A stretch of DNA of 64,000 bases from Alkalinema sp. FACHB-956 (GCF_014697025.1 NZ_JACJRC010000001.1:558001-622000), one strand, 5' to 3'. Positions 1-8,221 are shown, counted from the first letter of the stretch. The notes: generated by a model from the letters alone, not told the origin. Numbers and translations: made by a program.

Positions 1-359
1 CAACAACTACCGCGATCGCGAAAAATTCGTGCCTTGGCATTCAAATAGGTTTGCATTCTGTTTTGCTGCGGGTAACACCGGGTCCCTGATGATGCAGCCA
101 AGTATCTGTTGGTATTGCAGCAGAAAAGTTCATCGTTGGCATAACAAATTATTTCATAAGTATGAAATAATTTGTTAACTTGTGAATAACACCAATGAAA
201 TGAATTTAAGATTTAGCCTTCAATTCTAACAACGCTAGAACAATCTGGTTTAGAATCGCTAGATCGCTATGCTTATATTTGGACTAGCAACAATAGTAGA
301 AGTGTATTTCGCATTCTGACTTGACTTAGTGAGGCTTAGGGCATATGTTAGACCGCATT
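1..359. other. Intergenic leader of the window
   Basis: I see no gene here on either strand. It lies downstream of the protease gene that ends at 360, and the left part may be the 3' flank of a gene outside the window. The one strong element is the perfect inverted repeat at 142-177, listed separately. Confidence 0.5.
142..177. repeat. Perfect AT-rich inverted repeat, 17-bp arms
   Basis: The arms 142-158 and 161-177 are exact reverse complements around a 2-base centre. The stem is almost all A/T and has no G/C-rich base or T-tract, so it does not look like a standard rho-independent terminator. It could be a dimeric-regulator site or a cruciform. Nothing in the sequence decides which. Confidence 0.8.
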
Positions 360-740
360 TTAGAGGGATTCTGGCAGGGGTATAATTCTGACTTCACCGT
401 TTGGTCTTCCCTCTACCTCCAACTTGTAGTCTTCCAGTAACCCCATTCCAACCAGTGAATCTGTTTCTGCTGCATTGATTTCAGCATCCCTCATCTGTCC
501 ATCCCAAATCACAATACCGACAAACATCTCAAAATATTGAACGCTACCATCTCCTAAAATTACTCTTTGAAATCCTCTCAACGTAAATCCCAGTTCATCA
601 ATAACATCTCTAGGTAGGGTTAAATCTCCTGTAAATCCTGTATCGATGATTGCTCTAACACTCTTCAACTGTTTACTGGAACCCACGATCGCAACCTGAA
701 TGATTGCTTCTCGATTTGCATTCACGTATCCTGATATCAT
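360..740 (-). CDS. Retropepsin-like (clan AA) aspartic protease, cassette copy 1
   Basis: This is a 126-residue protein. It has the retropepsin active-site motif IDTGF (about residues 32-36) in a hydrophobic strand, and the second family signature LVGMGLL near residue 97, the usual hydrophobic-hydrophobic-Gly element. Single-domain enzymes of this size act as homodimers, each chain giving one catalytic Asp. The substrate is unknown. The gene starts 5 bases after the stop of the small gene 746-1012, so the two are probably co-transcribed. The same pair recurs at 7581-8221. The fold is assigned from motifs. A role as a processing protease or toxin-like effector is inference only. Confidence 0.75.
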   Translation of the reverse strand: MISGYVNANREAIIQVAIVGSSKQLKSVRAIIDTGFTGDLTLPRDVIDELGFTLRGFQRVILGDGSVQYFEMFVGIVIWDGQMRDAEINAAETDSLVGMGLLEDYKLEVEGRPNGEVRIIPLPESL

Positions 741-745
741 TGTGA

Positions 746-1012
746 TCAGCCTGCCTCAAAGTATCCAATCCGATGAACGGCACGATGACCAATGCGGACA
801 AACCAAATTTGAGCATCAGGATGATGAGCGAGCAAAAGATCGGATGCAATTATGCTGTTTTTACCGACTTCAAAGGCTCCAGTTTCGATATCGATCGCCA
901 CAATCTTGCCATGATTCTCGACCTCAACCTGTTGGCGCACCTGAGACTCATAAATCTCATCGCCACGTCGAGCAAACTCTTCTTTGCTATAGCGGGGTTG
1001 TCGAACTGCCAT
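746..1012 (-). CDS. Small conserved partner of the retropepsin gene, copy 1
   Basis: This encodes 88 residues starting MAVRQPRYSKEE. I chose the ATG at 1012 because a strong GAGGTGAGG ribosome site lies just upstream and the paralogue at 7946-8221 starts at the same residue; the frame is open further up to 1081 but that part is not shared. The N-terminus is basic and helical (SKEEFARRGDEIYES). The centre carries KIVAIDIETG, which reads as a beta-hairpin, and the C-terminus has a GHRAV motif. I recognise no characterised domain. The fixed pairing with a protease suggests a partner, substrate or antitoxin-like role, which is inference. Confidence 0.65.
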   Translation of the reverse strand: MAVRQPRYSKEEFARRGDEIYESQVRQQVEVENHGKIVAIDIETGAFEVGKNSIIASDLLLAHHPDAQIWFVRIGHRAVHRIGYFEAG

Positions 1013-1077
1013 TGGCCTCACCTCGTCCAAACTTAACCCCTTTATTTTAACCTTAGCGAACAGGACGGTAAACGTAC

Positions 1078-1368
1078 TCAAACATATTCTACTTCCGAAG
1101 CCGATTCAGGAGACTCTTGAATCATATTTGCTAAACAGTTTTTGAGTTTGTGAGAGTCTTCAGGAAATCGTTCTACAAACTTATTCCATCCATAAAAACG
1201 TAATTGTCGAGGCATTTCTAGTAATCCAGCAATACTGTCCCAAAATGCATCCCAATTTCGTCCGTAGAAATCTGGAAACCCCAAAGCATCAGACAACTTA
1301 GCATGAAGTTCATCAGTAGTGTTTACTTCTGACAAAACTATCTCAACCACTTCACGACTGGTATTCAT
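1078..1368 (-). CDS. Barstar-family protein (RNase-inhibitor fold)
   Basis: The protein has about 96 residues with the family core ALGFPDFYGRNWDAFWDS followed by an LRFYGW element, the hallmark of barstar-like proteins. Barstar blocks the extracellular RNase barnase by plugging its active site. Relatives serve as immunity proteins to polymorphic toxins or as stand-alone proteins. No RNase gene is visible nearby. The start is uncertain: the ATG at 1368 is used here, but a TTG at 1380 has a GGAG 4 bases upstream. It reads in the same direction as the protease cassette 65 bases downstream and could share its promoter. Confidence 0.75.
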   Translation of the reverse strand: MNTSREVVEIVLSEVNTTDELHAKLSDALGFPDFYGRNWDAFWDSIAGLLEMPRQLRFYGWNKFVERFPEDSHKLKNCLANMIQESPESASEVEYV

Positions 1369-1380
1369 ATCTGAATTCAA

Positions 1381-1714
1381 ACGACTCCACTAACCGAAGC
1401 GGTATAACGCAAAGTTCACTTGCTGCGAGTTGACCTTGCTGAAATTAGTCCAGCATTACCAATCAGGTACGACGACGGGTTAAGTTAAGCGAATCATAAA
1501 ATTTGTCTAATTTTTTTATCTGAAAACAACTGCCCACGAACCAACCTGAAAAGCAGATCGAACTTTGCATCACACAAATAAGGGAGAAAATACACGATCG
1601 CTCTCAACTACCACGAATGAGCAAATCGCTTTTACTGGAACCTCGATCGCCCTAGCCGAGGTACCCACAGACTGCCAAAATAACAAGCCTGCGGGACACC
1701 TAACGTTTTAACCG
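1381..1714. other. Intergenic, no gene seen
   Basis: This stretch separates the barstar gene from the small gene at 1715-1933. It carries scattered CGATCG sites but no open frame with a start and ribosome site, and no RNA gene that I can recognise. Confidence 0.4.
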
Positions 1715-1933
1715 TTAACGCAGACGTTCGCGACTCAATATACTGATGTATTGTCCGTCAGAATGCACAATCTTCATCGGTTGACTCCAATGAATCCTGT
1801 CCGCGATTCGATGCGCATGGAATTGATTAATCGTATCCTGCACGAACTCCTTGTGACCGATTAAGTGGATCTGTAAGCGTTGTTTCTCATGTTGAACTTC
1901 ACGATCGCTCCGATCGCTAGAACCTTTCGCCAT
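1715..1933 (-). CDS. Small hypothetical protein, 72 residues
   Basis: The frame is open up to 2074, but the upstream part runs through an intergenic repeat. The ATG at 1933 (MAKGSSDRSDRE), with AAGGAG about 11 bases upstream, is the better start. The product is basic and polar and contains LQIHLIGHKEFVQDTINQFH, a pattern I associate with short conserved cyanobacterial hypothetical proteins. No catalytic motif, membrane segment or signal peptide is visible. It stands alone between accessory genes and queE. Coding status is probable but not certain. Confidence 0.45.
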   Translation of the reverse strand: MAKGSSDRSDREVQHEKQRLQIHLIGHKEFVQDTINQFHAHRIADRIHWSQPMKIVHSDGQYISILSRERLR

Positions 1934-2382
1934 AATGTGAGCTTCTCCTTGTTGAAGTGCATCCCATCCCTGCTGCAATCTTGCTCCCTTCGCCCGCGTG
2001 TGGGAGAAGGGCTGGGGATGAGGGTCTAAAGAAGCCCAAAAATTTAGAGCCACCCCGTTTGACATCACAAACAAGAGTGGCTCGATCGAATGCTAAAATT
2101 CTCAACAAGCCTCCTTGCTGTTCACGCAGCGAGGGGGAATAGCTACTTGGGCTTGTGTCAGCAATCCCAGGTAGTGCCCTAAATTTTCAGGATCCCAGCG
2201 GCCCCATGCTTCCTACCTAACCATCACCTGAAAGAAGGATGTCCACGGCAACCGCTATGAAAAACCAGCCTACGAACAAACTCCTCCCAAGTCAACCGTA
2301 CAGAACCAACAAAATATTAACCTTACTTCGATCGTAGAATTTTGCAGACCGATCGATCTGCGGGCTCGATCGAGCCTCCCCC
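1934..2382. other. Intergenic with hairpin repeat
   Basis: No gene is supported. Around 1988-2024 there is a C/G-rich element with complementary ends CCCTTC and GAAGGG and a CTGGGGATGAGGG tail. This type of element occurs scattered through cyanobacterial intergenic DNA. Around 2051-2083 GAGCCACCCC and AGTGGCTC form a second imperfect hairpin. Confidence 0.45.
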
Positions 2383-3051
2383 CTAGCGAACCCCTAACAA
2401 CTTATGGGTTTGCAAACTAATCCGCCACTGGGGATGCGCCAGCACATAATCAAACACCAACTTTTGACCCTCTGCACTCGTCCACTCCGGCTGCAAATAC
2501 CGCACCACCGATTCCGGCGTCTTCGCCGACTGTTCCTCCGCCCAAGCAAAATCCTCAGACTGAGAAATCACAACCTTCAACTCATGCACATGGGCATAAA
2601 TCTCCGCCACCGGCGGCTTAAACATTTTCGGCGACAGCGTAATCCAATCAAACCGCCCCGTTAACGGATGGGCACCCGACGTTTCCAAATGCACCCGCAA
2701 ACCCGCTTGCCGCAAAGCCTCCGTCAACTCTGACAAATCATGCATCAACGGTTCACCCCCCGTAATCACCACAAACCTGGGATGACAAGACTGCGCTTCC
2801 GCAACTAAATCCGCAACGCCATGCCGAGGATGACGCTTATCACTCCAGGAAATCTTCGTATCACACCAAGGACAACCCACATCACACAACGCTAACCGAA
2901 TAAAAAACGCATTCGCCCCAACCCAAGCCCCCTCACCCTGAACAGAATGAAACGTCTCCACGATCGGCAACAAATTCTGCAATTCTGAAGCAGATGATTT
3001 ATCTACAGACAAACGATCATCAGTTACAACATCAGATGGATTAGAAAACAT
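2383..3051 (-). CDS. queE: 7-carboxy-7-deazaguanine synthase QueE
   Basis: QueE is a radical-SAM enzyme that converts 6-carboxytetrahydropterin to 7-carboxy-7-deazaguanine on the route to preQ0 and queuosine in tRNA. From the ATG at 3051 it is 222 residues. The N-terminal motif HSVQGEG (35-41) is typical. The cluster-binding cysteines are C56, C60 and C63 (CDVGCPWC), and the SAM-binding GGEP is at 98-101. The frame continues to 3096, but the extra residues are not family-like. The preceding enzyme, queD, lies just upstream on the same strand, separated by an intergenic C/G hairpin repeat. Confidence 0.93.
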   Translation of the reverse strand: MFSNPSDVVTDDRLSVDKSSASELQNLLPIVETFHSVQGEGAWVGANAFFIRLALCDVGCPWCDTKISWSDKRHPRHGVADLVAEAQSCHPRFVVITGGEPLMHDLSELTEALRQAGLRVHLETSGAHPLTGRFDWITLSPKMFKPPVAEIYAHVHELKVVISQSEDFAWAEEQSAKTPESVVRYLQPEWTSAEGQKLVFDYVLAHPQWRISLQTHKLLGVR

Positions 3052-3231
3052 ATTAGAAAAAGAAACCACAACAAAATCCCTAAAACAACAACTCAAACAA
3101 AACTAAAAGATAGAGCCGCACAATTTTCTAACACCCAATCAATCTGGAATTGCAATCCCTAACGATCCCCCAAAATTCCTGCGCCAACGCGCCACTGCGC
3201 GAGAAATCAGGAGAACTTTGAGAGAATTTGG

Positions 3232-3264
3232 CCCAATTCCCCCCTTATTAAGGGGGGAATTGGG
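3232..3264. repeat. C-run/G-run hairpin repeat between queE and queD
   Basis: The perfect arms 3232-3246 and 3250-3264 (15 bp each) enclose a 3-base loop. The element is a run of C, then TTATTAA, then a run of G, ending in a GGGGGGATC edge. A related copy lies at 18508-18542. It may attenuate or stabilise the queD-queE transcript, but its family resemblance suggests a dispersed intergenic repeat. Confidence 0.75.
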
Positions 3265-3308
3265 GGGATCGAAAAACTTTACAGGTCTAACCGTATCGCA
3301 CCCGCGAC

Positions 3309-3698
3309 TTAATCATCCGTATACTCCGCCCAAGAATGCGGCGACTCAGAAACCGACACATTCAGCCTCACCCCATCGGGCAACATCTTCTTCGTTTTGT
3401 CGTAAATATACTTCGCAATCATTTCCGCCGTTGTCTCATACTCCGGTGGCATCACCTCATTCAGCACACAGTGATCCAGCCCACCCTTCGTCACATCCTT
3501 CTTCGCCCAACGCAACGTTCGAAAATCCGCCACCATCACCGGATGGGGACAATACTCCGACCCATGGAGCCGATCGCTTGTCGCCTCCAGCTTCACCGTA
3601 TAGGTGTGACCATGGAGCCGACCACAAGGCCCGTTGTAGTCCCGGATTTGGTGGGCAGCAGAAAAATGAAATTCAGTGGCAAGTTTCCAGCGAGGCAT
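3309..3698 (-). CDS. queD: 6-carboxytetrahydropterin synthase QueD
   Basis: This 129-residue member of the PTPS fold family makes 6-carboxytetrahydropterin from dihydroneopterin triphosphate, the step before QueE. The zinc-binding histidines are visible as H16 (FSAAH) and H29/H31 (RLHGH). C25 in CGRLHGH is the expected catalytic cysteine, and the D75-H76 pair fits the rest of the triad. Length is normal for the family. It follows the ribokinase gene by 34 bases on the same strand and precedes queE. The queC and queF genes are not in the window. Confidence 0.92.
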   Translation of the reverse strand: MPRWKLATEFHFSAAHQIRDYNGPCGRLHGHTYTVKLEATSDRLHGSEYCPHPVMVADFRTLRWAKKDVTKGGLDHCVLNEVMPPEYETTAEMIAKYIYDKTKKMLPDGVRLNVSVSESPHSWAEYTDD

Positions 3699-3732
3699 GG
3701 GGAAATAACGACAATGACCTAACCAATCTTAC

Positions 3733-4662
3733 CTAACCTGCCCGAGAAACCGTTTGCAGGAAGGTATCAAATTCTGACCGATCGGCCATGGCCACCTGCG
3801 CCCCCCGCCGGGTTGTCGCCAAAGCCCCCGCCACCGAACCCCACACCACCGCCTCCCGCAGCGACTTTCCCTCCACGATCGCCGTCGCCAATCCCCCCGC
3901 AAAGGCATCCCCCGCCGCCACAGAATCGATCGCCGTCACCGGAAACGCAGGCACAAAAAACTCCTCCTCCAGCGTCCGGCAAAACGCCCCCTGGGCACCC
4001 AGTTTCACAATCACCGTCTTCGCTCCCTGGGCCTGTAACCGCTGGGCAGCTTGCTGGGCCGTCTCCAGCGAATTCACCACAATCCCCGTCAACTGGCTAG
4101 CCTCCACCTCATTCGGCACCAAAATATCCACATAGGGATACAAATCCTCGATCGATCCCCCAGGGACAGGCGCGGGATCCAAAAACACACAAACCCCCGC
4201 CTGCTTTGCCGCCTGAGCCGCCTGCCGCACCGCCTCGATCGGCACTTCCAGTTGCAGCAAAAGCACCTTCGTCGTCGGCAGTAACGGGGATAAACGCTGC
4301 ACCTCTGGGTCACCCACCCGATCGTTCGCCCCAAAAACACCCAAAATCTGGTTCTCCCCCGTATCCGCCACCGTAATCACCGCCACCCCAGAATGCATCT
4401 CCGGATCGATCGCGATCGCCCCAGTCTCCACCCCATAGGACTGCAAACTCGCTAACAACTCCTGCCCAAAGCCATCATTCCCCACCCGTCCCACCATCGC
4501 CGTCGGAACCCCCAGCTTCGCAGCGGCAACCGCTTGGTTAGCCCCCTTCCCCCCCGGCGTCGTAAAAAATCGGTGGCCCATCAGCGTTTCTCCCGCCTGG
4601 GGCAAGCGAGGCACCTGGGTCACCAAATCCATATTGAGGCTGCCAAAAACGACAATCGTCAT
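3733..4662 (-). CDS. rbsK: Ribokinase, PfkB family
   Basis: This 309-residue sugar kinase phosphorylates ribose to ribose 5-phosphate if it is a true ribokinase. The PfkB N-terminal signature GGKGANQAVAAAKLG begins at 37. The C-terminal signature DSVAAGDAFAGG contains the catalytic base D252 and the anion hole. The N-terminus MTIVVFGSLNMDLV matches ribokinases more than fructokinases or adenosine kinases. It is the first of three same-strand genes (rbsK, queD, queE), but a metabolic link with queuosine is not obvious, and no ribose transporter is nearby. Confidence 0.88.
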   Translation of the reverse strand: MTIVVFGSLNMDLVTQVPRLPQAGETLMGHRFFTTPGGKGANQAVAAAKLGVPTAMVGRVGNDGFGQELLASLQSYGVETGAIAIDPEMHSGVAVITVADTGENQILGVFGANDRVGDPEVQRLSPLLPTTKVLLLQLEVPIEAVRQAAQAAKQAGVCVFLDPAPVPGGSIEDLYPYVDILVPNEVEASQLTGIVVNSLETAQQAAQRLQAQGAKTVIVKLGAQGAFCRTLEEEFFVPAFPVTAIDSVAAGDAFAGGLATAIVEGKSLREAVVWGSVAGALATTRRGAQVAMADRSEFDTFLQTVSRAG

Positions 4663-4720
4663 AGCCAGATCGCCAACTCAAGCGGCTAAATTTCACCCCC
4701 AATTCTACCAGCCGCAAATC

Positions 4721-5218
4721 CTACCAACCCCACGATCCCGGCTCCCCCTTAAACGGCCCCACGATATCCTGGGTAATCCAACCCCCATAGAAACTCCCCG
4801 GTTGTGGCGTCACCTTCTCGCCATCCACATAGCAACCATCCATCGGAGCCGCATAGAACGCCACATAGTTTTTGATATCAGAAAAGGCAGGTGTCGGGTC
4901 AGAATAATACCAAGCGACGTTGGGCAGTTGGATATTGCCGATCGCTAACGTGTAGTAACGACCTTCGCCTTTCCATTCACAAAACGTTGTCCTCGGAGAA
5001 GGCAACAGGTACGTCTGGTTAATATCGTCTAACGGGATGTAATACACCGGGGGATGGCTCGTTTCCAGCACCCGATACGCCCTGCGAGTATCCGCCACAG
5101 TCACTCCGTTACAAATCACCTGAATATGCTTCGTCGTGGGCTCCAACCTTGGAGGACGGGGATAGTCCCAAACAGACTCTTGCCCAGGTTGCGGTGGAAT
5201 TGGCTGTGGCTCTGGCAT
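4721..5218 (-). CDS. DUF427 domain protein
   Basis: This 165-residue protein has the DUF427 core: HIQVICNGVTVADTRRAYRVLE, then PVYYIPLDDI, then the tail with FYAAPMDGCYVDGEKV. DUF427 proteins are small beta-rich cytosolic proteins of unknown biochemical role that are frequent in cyanobacteria and actinobacteria. The first 25 residues are proline-rich and look unstructured. There is no signal peptide. It precedes rbsK by 58 bases on the same strand and may be co-transcribed. The family call is firm and the function unknown. Confidence 0.8.
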   Translation of the reverse strand: MPEPQPIPPQPGQESVWDYPRPPRLEPTTKHIQVICNGVTVADTRRAYRVLETSHPPVYYIPLDDINQTYLLPSPRTTFCEWKGEGRYYTLAIGNIQLPNVAWYYSDPTPAFSDIKNYVAFYAAPMDGCYVDGEKVTPQPGSFYGGWITQDIVGPFKGEPGSWGW

Positions 5219-6081
5219 AACGAACGATCGAACAATTAGCTTATAGGAACAAAATACCTAGCCAACTCGTATCAAACTTGCTGGACGCATAACCAGCAAC
5301 ACTGATAGCAAGACAAAGTTACTGACTAGGTAGAAAAAAATTTAGCGGTAAATCGATGTAACTTTATCTAGCTCAAGTGTGATCTCAGTTAAATATTATA
5401 CAACTCAAGTATTACACGAAAATTAATAGCAAGGATTAGTCGTTCAGCAAATCAATTCACAACAACCCAAGAAATCTCTTGGAAAACATTATGGCAATCA
5501 ATTCTCAGATAGAATCTGCAACTTAATCCTTGATTCCCTCACAGGGAGCATACGTCTTAAGGAAGATCATAGAAAGATTACGGCAATCTACAACATTTAA
5601 GTTAAACAATCTAGAAACAACACGTAGCACAACAACTGAGTCAACAAACTTGAGTGAGCAAACTTAAATCAAAGAGTAGCAAAAGCGTAGAGCAAAACTA
5701 AAGGTAGATACCAAGTGTCAGTGAAAGCGTGTCAGTGAAAGCGTGTCAGCAAAAGCGTGTCAGTAAAAGTGACAACAAAAGTGTAGGCAAAAGTGTAGGC
5801 AATAAATGTAGACAACAAGTGTAAGCAAAGACGTAGACTATTGACCACGAGCCAGTAGCTATGAGCCAGAAAGTGAGAAACCACCAACTTAAGCCTAGAA
5901 GCCACCAACTAGGTCAATGACCCTTAATCTATCGTTTTCTCATTTGATAGAAGTTCTAGAATGTCACACTTTCCCAAGTGTCACTGTGATTTAATCCCCA
6001 TATCACAGTGATTTACCTAGCTCTTTAGTGTGATAAAGGATGGGATAAATCCCTAGGAGCACTCCCCATTTCCCCAATTTA
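5219..6081. other. Long non-coding stretch with tandem repeats
   Basis: About 860 bases without any supportable gene on either strand, between DUF427 and the end of prmC. It is more AT-rich than its neighbours and has almost no CGATCG. It contains the repeat array 5715-5831 and, around 5962-6015, repeated TCACAGTGATTTA / TCACTGTGATTTA motifs, one pair being inverted. An untranslated RNA is possible, but I recognise no known family. Confidence 0.5.
5715..5831. repeat. Degenerate short tandem repeat array, 12-14 bp period
   Basis: Units of GTGTCAGTGAAAGC are near identical at 5715-5728, 5729-5742 and 5743-5756. They then shorten and diverge as GTGTCAGTAAAA, GTGACAACAAAA, GTGTAGGCAAAA and GTGTAGGCAATAAAT up to about 5831. 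The gradient of decay from left to right suggests recent expansion at the left end. It is not CRISPR: there are no spacers. Confidence 0.85.
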
Positions 6082-6984
6082 TTAACGCCGTTCCGCGATC
6101 GCAAATCGATCGACCCCTTCCAAGTCTTTGAGTAGAGCAATTTTGCAATAGTCCCCTTGCTGGGCTAACGCCTCCACCACCGCATCCCCCTGTCCCGCCA
6201 TCATTTCCACCAACCACACTCCCCCTGACTGGAGATAGGCCGGGGCCGTTTGAATTAAATCATGGATCGCGTCCAACCCATCCATACCGCCATCCAAGGC
6301 CAAATGGGGTTCATGGCGCACTACTTCCGGTTGCAGCGCTAAAACCTCCTGACTGGGAATATAGGGCGGATTAGACACCATTCCCTTTAACTGACCTTGT
6401 AGATTTGGCAACGGCGCAAACCAAGATCCCTGATAAAACTGAATACGATCGCGCAAATTCAACCGTTCAGCATTTTGTTGCGCGATCGCTAACGCTGCCG
6501 CACTGAGATCCACCGCATGAATGCGTGCCTGGGGCATGAGATCCGCCAGTCCGATCGCGATCGCCCCACTGCCCGTCCCCAAGTCCACCCAATCGCCCTC
6601 CGCCAACGTTGGATTCTGCGCGATCGCCGTTTGCACATAATCAATCACACATTCCGTCTCCGGACGCGGAATCAACACATCCGGCGTAACCCTCAATTCA
6701 AAGTGACGCCAAGGGGCCAATCCCACCAAATATTGCAGGGGAACACGATCGTGCAGGCGTTGCTGCCACTGGGTTTGTAGCGTTGCAAAGGGTACGCGCA
6801 GACCCACGCTAGGCTGCTGAGCCACCAAATTTAACCGCAAGGTGAGCCGATCGAGATTCGCAACAGCCTGCAAAAACCAATCCAGTTCGCTGGGTTCAAC
6901 CTGCGCCTCGATCGCCGCCGCCAGAGCTGCTTTGCGCCACTGTTCTAAATCCGCACCGGACACCGAAAAAGGAAACATTGCCAT
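6082..6984 (-). CDS. prmC: Peptide chain release factor glutamine methyltransferase PrmC
   Basis: PrmC (HemK) methylates the glutamine of the GGQ motif in release factors RF1 and RF2 using SAM. This copy has 300 residues. The SAM-binding motif DLGTGSG is at 134-140, PRPETE at 106-111, and the catalytic NPPY, which holds the substrate glutamine, at 205-208. The N-terminal helical domain (1-85) that binds the release factor is complete. The start MAMFPFSV has normal length. It is a single gene between a long repeat-rich gap and a DUF29 gene. Confidence 0.92.
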   Translation of the reverse strand: MAMFPFSVSGADLEQWRKAALAAAIEAQVEPSELDWFLQAVANLDRLTLRLNLVAQQPSVGLRVPFATLQTQWQQRLHDRVPLQYLVGLAPWRHFELRVTPDVLIPRPETECVIDYVQTAIAQNPTLAEGDWVDLGTGSGAIAIGLADLMPQARIHAVDLSAAALAIAQQNAERLNLRDRIQFYQGSWFAPLPNLQGQLKGMVSNPPYIPSQEVLALQPEVVRHEPHLALDGGMDGLDAIHDLIQTAPAYLQSGGVWLVEMMAGQGDAVVEALAQQGDYCKIALLKDLEGVDRFAIAERR

Positions 6985-7037
6985 TGTTCTGGTTCAACCC
7001 ACCACTCAATCCAAACATTAGGTTTAAACAGTAGAAG

Positions 7038-7511
7038 CTATGCGGGCTGCCAGGGGAGCCAATCTTCATCTAGGACTTGCTCTAGGGTAAATTCAGGCTC
7101 CTCAGGAATTAAACGGGCCTCTAACTCACTTGCGTTGAGGAACAGTTTTCTAGCATTGCGATACTCCAGCAAAAAGTTGTCACGAAGATGATTTTTCAAG
7201 CTGGGACTATCTTTGAGTATGGCTTGCATTTGCAAACGGAAGTTAGCAACCTCAAGCTTCCAACCTCGGAAACACCGTTCTCGCTCAGATTCCCAATACC
7301 GCAGCTTAAGAAAATGTTCACACAACCGCATCAGGTAGCTAGAGATGGCTCGTTTGTCACTTCTCCCCAAGCTCTCGATCTCCTCAATTAAATTTTCTAA
7401 GTCAATTTGGCTAAAATCTTTGACTTTCAACTGGGCAACCGTTTGATCCAACCAAAGCTGATAATCAGTGTCATACAACGATGGCTGTTTGACTTTCACT
7501 TCAGATTGCAT
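7038..7511 (-). CDS. DUF29 family protein
   Basis: This 157-residue protein has the DUF29 pattern: SLYDTDYQLWL near the start, then DLENLIEEIESLGRSDK, then a long helical middle with LRYWESERE, and the LIPEEPEFTLEQVLDEDWLP tail. DUF29 proteins are helical, cytosolic, of unknown function, and are present in many copies in filamentous cyanobacteria, often near mobile or toxin-antitoxin-like genes. Its neighbour downstream in the reading direction is prmC, 53 bases away. Upstream lies the second retropepsin cassette. A ribosome site (GAGAGG) precedes the ATG. Confidence 0.82.
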   Translation of the reverse strand: MQSEVKVKQPSLYDTDYQLWLDQTVAQLKVKDFSQIDLENLIEEIESLGRSDKRAISSYLMRLCEHFLKLRYWESERERCFRGWKLEVANFRLQMQAILKDSPSLKNHLRDNFLLEYRNARKLFLNASELEARLIPEEPEFTLEQVLDEDWLPWQPA

Positions 7512-7580
7512 GATTGACCGCCTCTCTTAATGCCTTAACTGATACCAGGAGCAATTACGCCGATCGAACCCAAACTACAA

Positions 7581-7949
7581 TCACAGCACATCAATCTGGA
7601 CGATACCTCCCTCAACATTATCAATCTGTAATCGATAACCATAGAGCATTGCCATTCCTAGCAAAGGTTCTGTTTCTGATTCCGCAATGTCGATCGTGCG
7701 GTATTGCCCGTCCCAAATCACAATTCCAGCATAAAAATCAAACAAGACTTCGCTGCCATCACCTAAAGTTGCTGGATTGGAAATCGTCCAAGGCAATCCA
7801 AGACGAACGATAATTTCAGATGGCAAAGAGAGAAAGCCATCAAATCCGGTGTCAATCACAGTGTTGATAACTTCTTTCTGACCAGTTGAGTTACCAACTA
7901 CAAGAGGAAGGGTAGCTTCACGATGCAGATTTACGGCTCCGTGTATCAT
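7581..7949 (-). CDS. Retropepsin-like (clan AA) aspartic protease, cassette copy 2
   Basis: From the ATG at 7949 this is a 122-residue paralogue of the gene at 360-740. It keeps IDTGF (catalytic Asp-Thr-Gly), the LGDGS segment, GIVIWDGQ and the second signature LLGMAML. The ATG overlaps the stop of the upstream small gene in an ATGA arrangement, so the two are translationally coupled. The open frame extends up to 8015, but that part overlaps the small gene and lacks similarity to copy 1. Motifs support an active homodimeric aspartic protease; the target is unknown. Confidence 0.75.
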   Translation of the reverse strand: MIHGAVNLHREATLPLVVGNSTGQKEVINTVIDTGFDGFLSLPSEIIVRLGLPWTISNPATLGDGSEVLFDFYAGIVIWDGQYRTIDIAESETEPLLGMAMLYGYRLQIDNVEGGIVQIDVL

Positions 7950-8221
7950 TGACTCTTTCTCAAACTCCGCGAACCAAAATGATAAACGGCGTGATGCCCA
8001 ATTCGGATCCCCCAAGGTTGAGCATCAGGAAGACGTTCAAAGAGTCGATCGGTAGCACCTATGACCGTTTCATCGACCTCAAACTCTCCAGTTTCAATAT
8101 CAATAGCGACAATTTTGCCCTCGTTTCCGACTTCGACCTGCTGCCGAATACCGGACTCATAGAGTGCTTGTCCACGTCGAGCTATCTCTTCTTTACTATA
8201 ACGTCGTTGACGAACTGTCAT
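7946..8221 (-). CDS. Small conserved partner of the retropepsin gene, copy 2
   Basis: This 91-residue protein starts MTVRQRRYSKEE and is clearly paralogous to 746-1012: the YSKEE.ARRG helix, YES..RQQVEV, KIVAIDIETG.FEV and IGH.AV are shared. The C-terminus is longer and more basic. No characterised domain is recognised. The 4-base ATGA overlap with the protease gene implies that production of the two proteins is tied together, small protein first, the gene order typical of antitoxin-toxin or chaperone-effector pairs. That comparison is inference. Confidence 0.7.
   Translation of the reverse strand: MTVRQRRYSKEEIARRGQALYESGIRQQVEVGNEGKIVAIDIETGEFEVDETVIGATDRLFERLPDAQPWGIRIGHHAVYHFGSRSLRKSQ

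Noticed and set aside
3218-3736. Plus-strand open frame through the queD region
   Set aside because: It is antisense to queD, which has clear family motifs; the frame has low-complexity Pro/Ser-rich translation.
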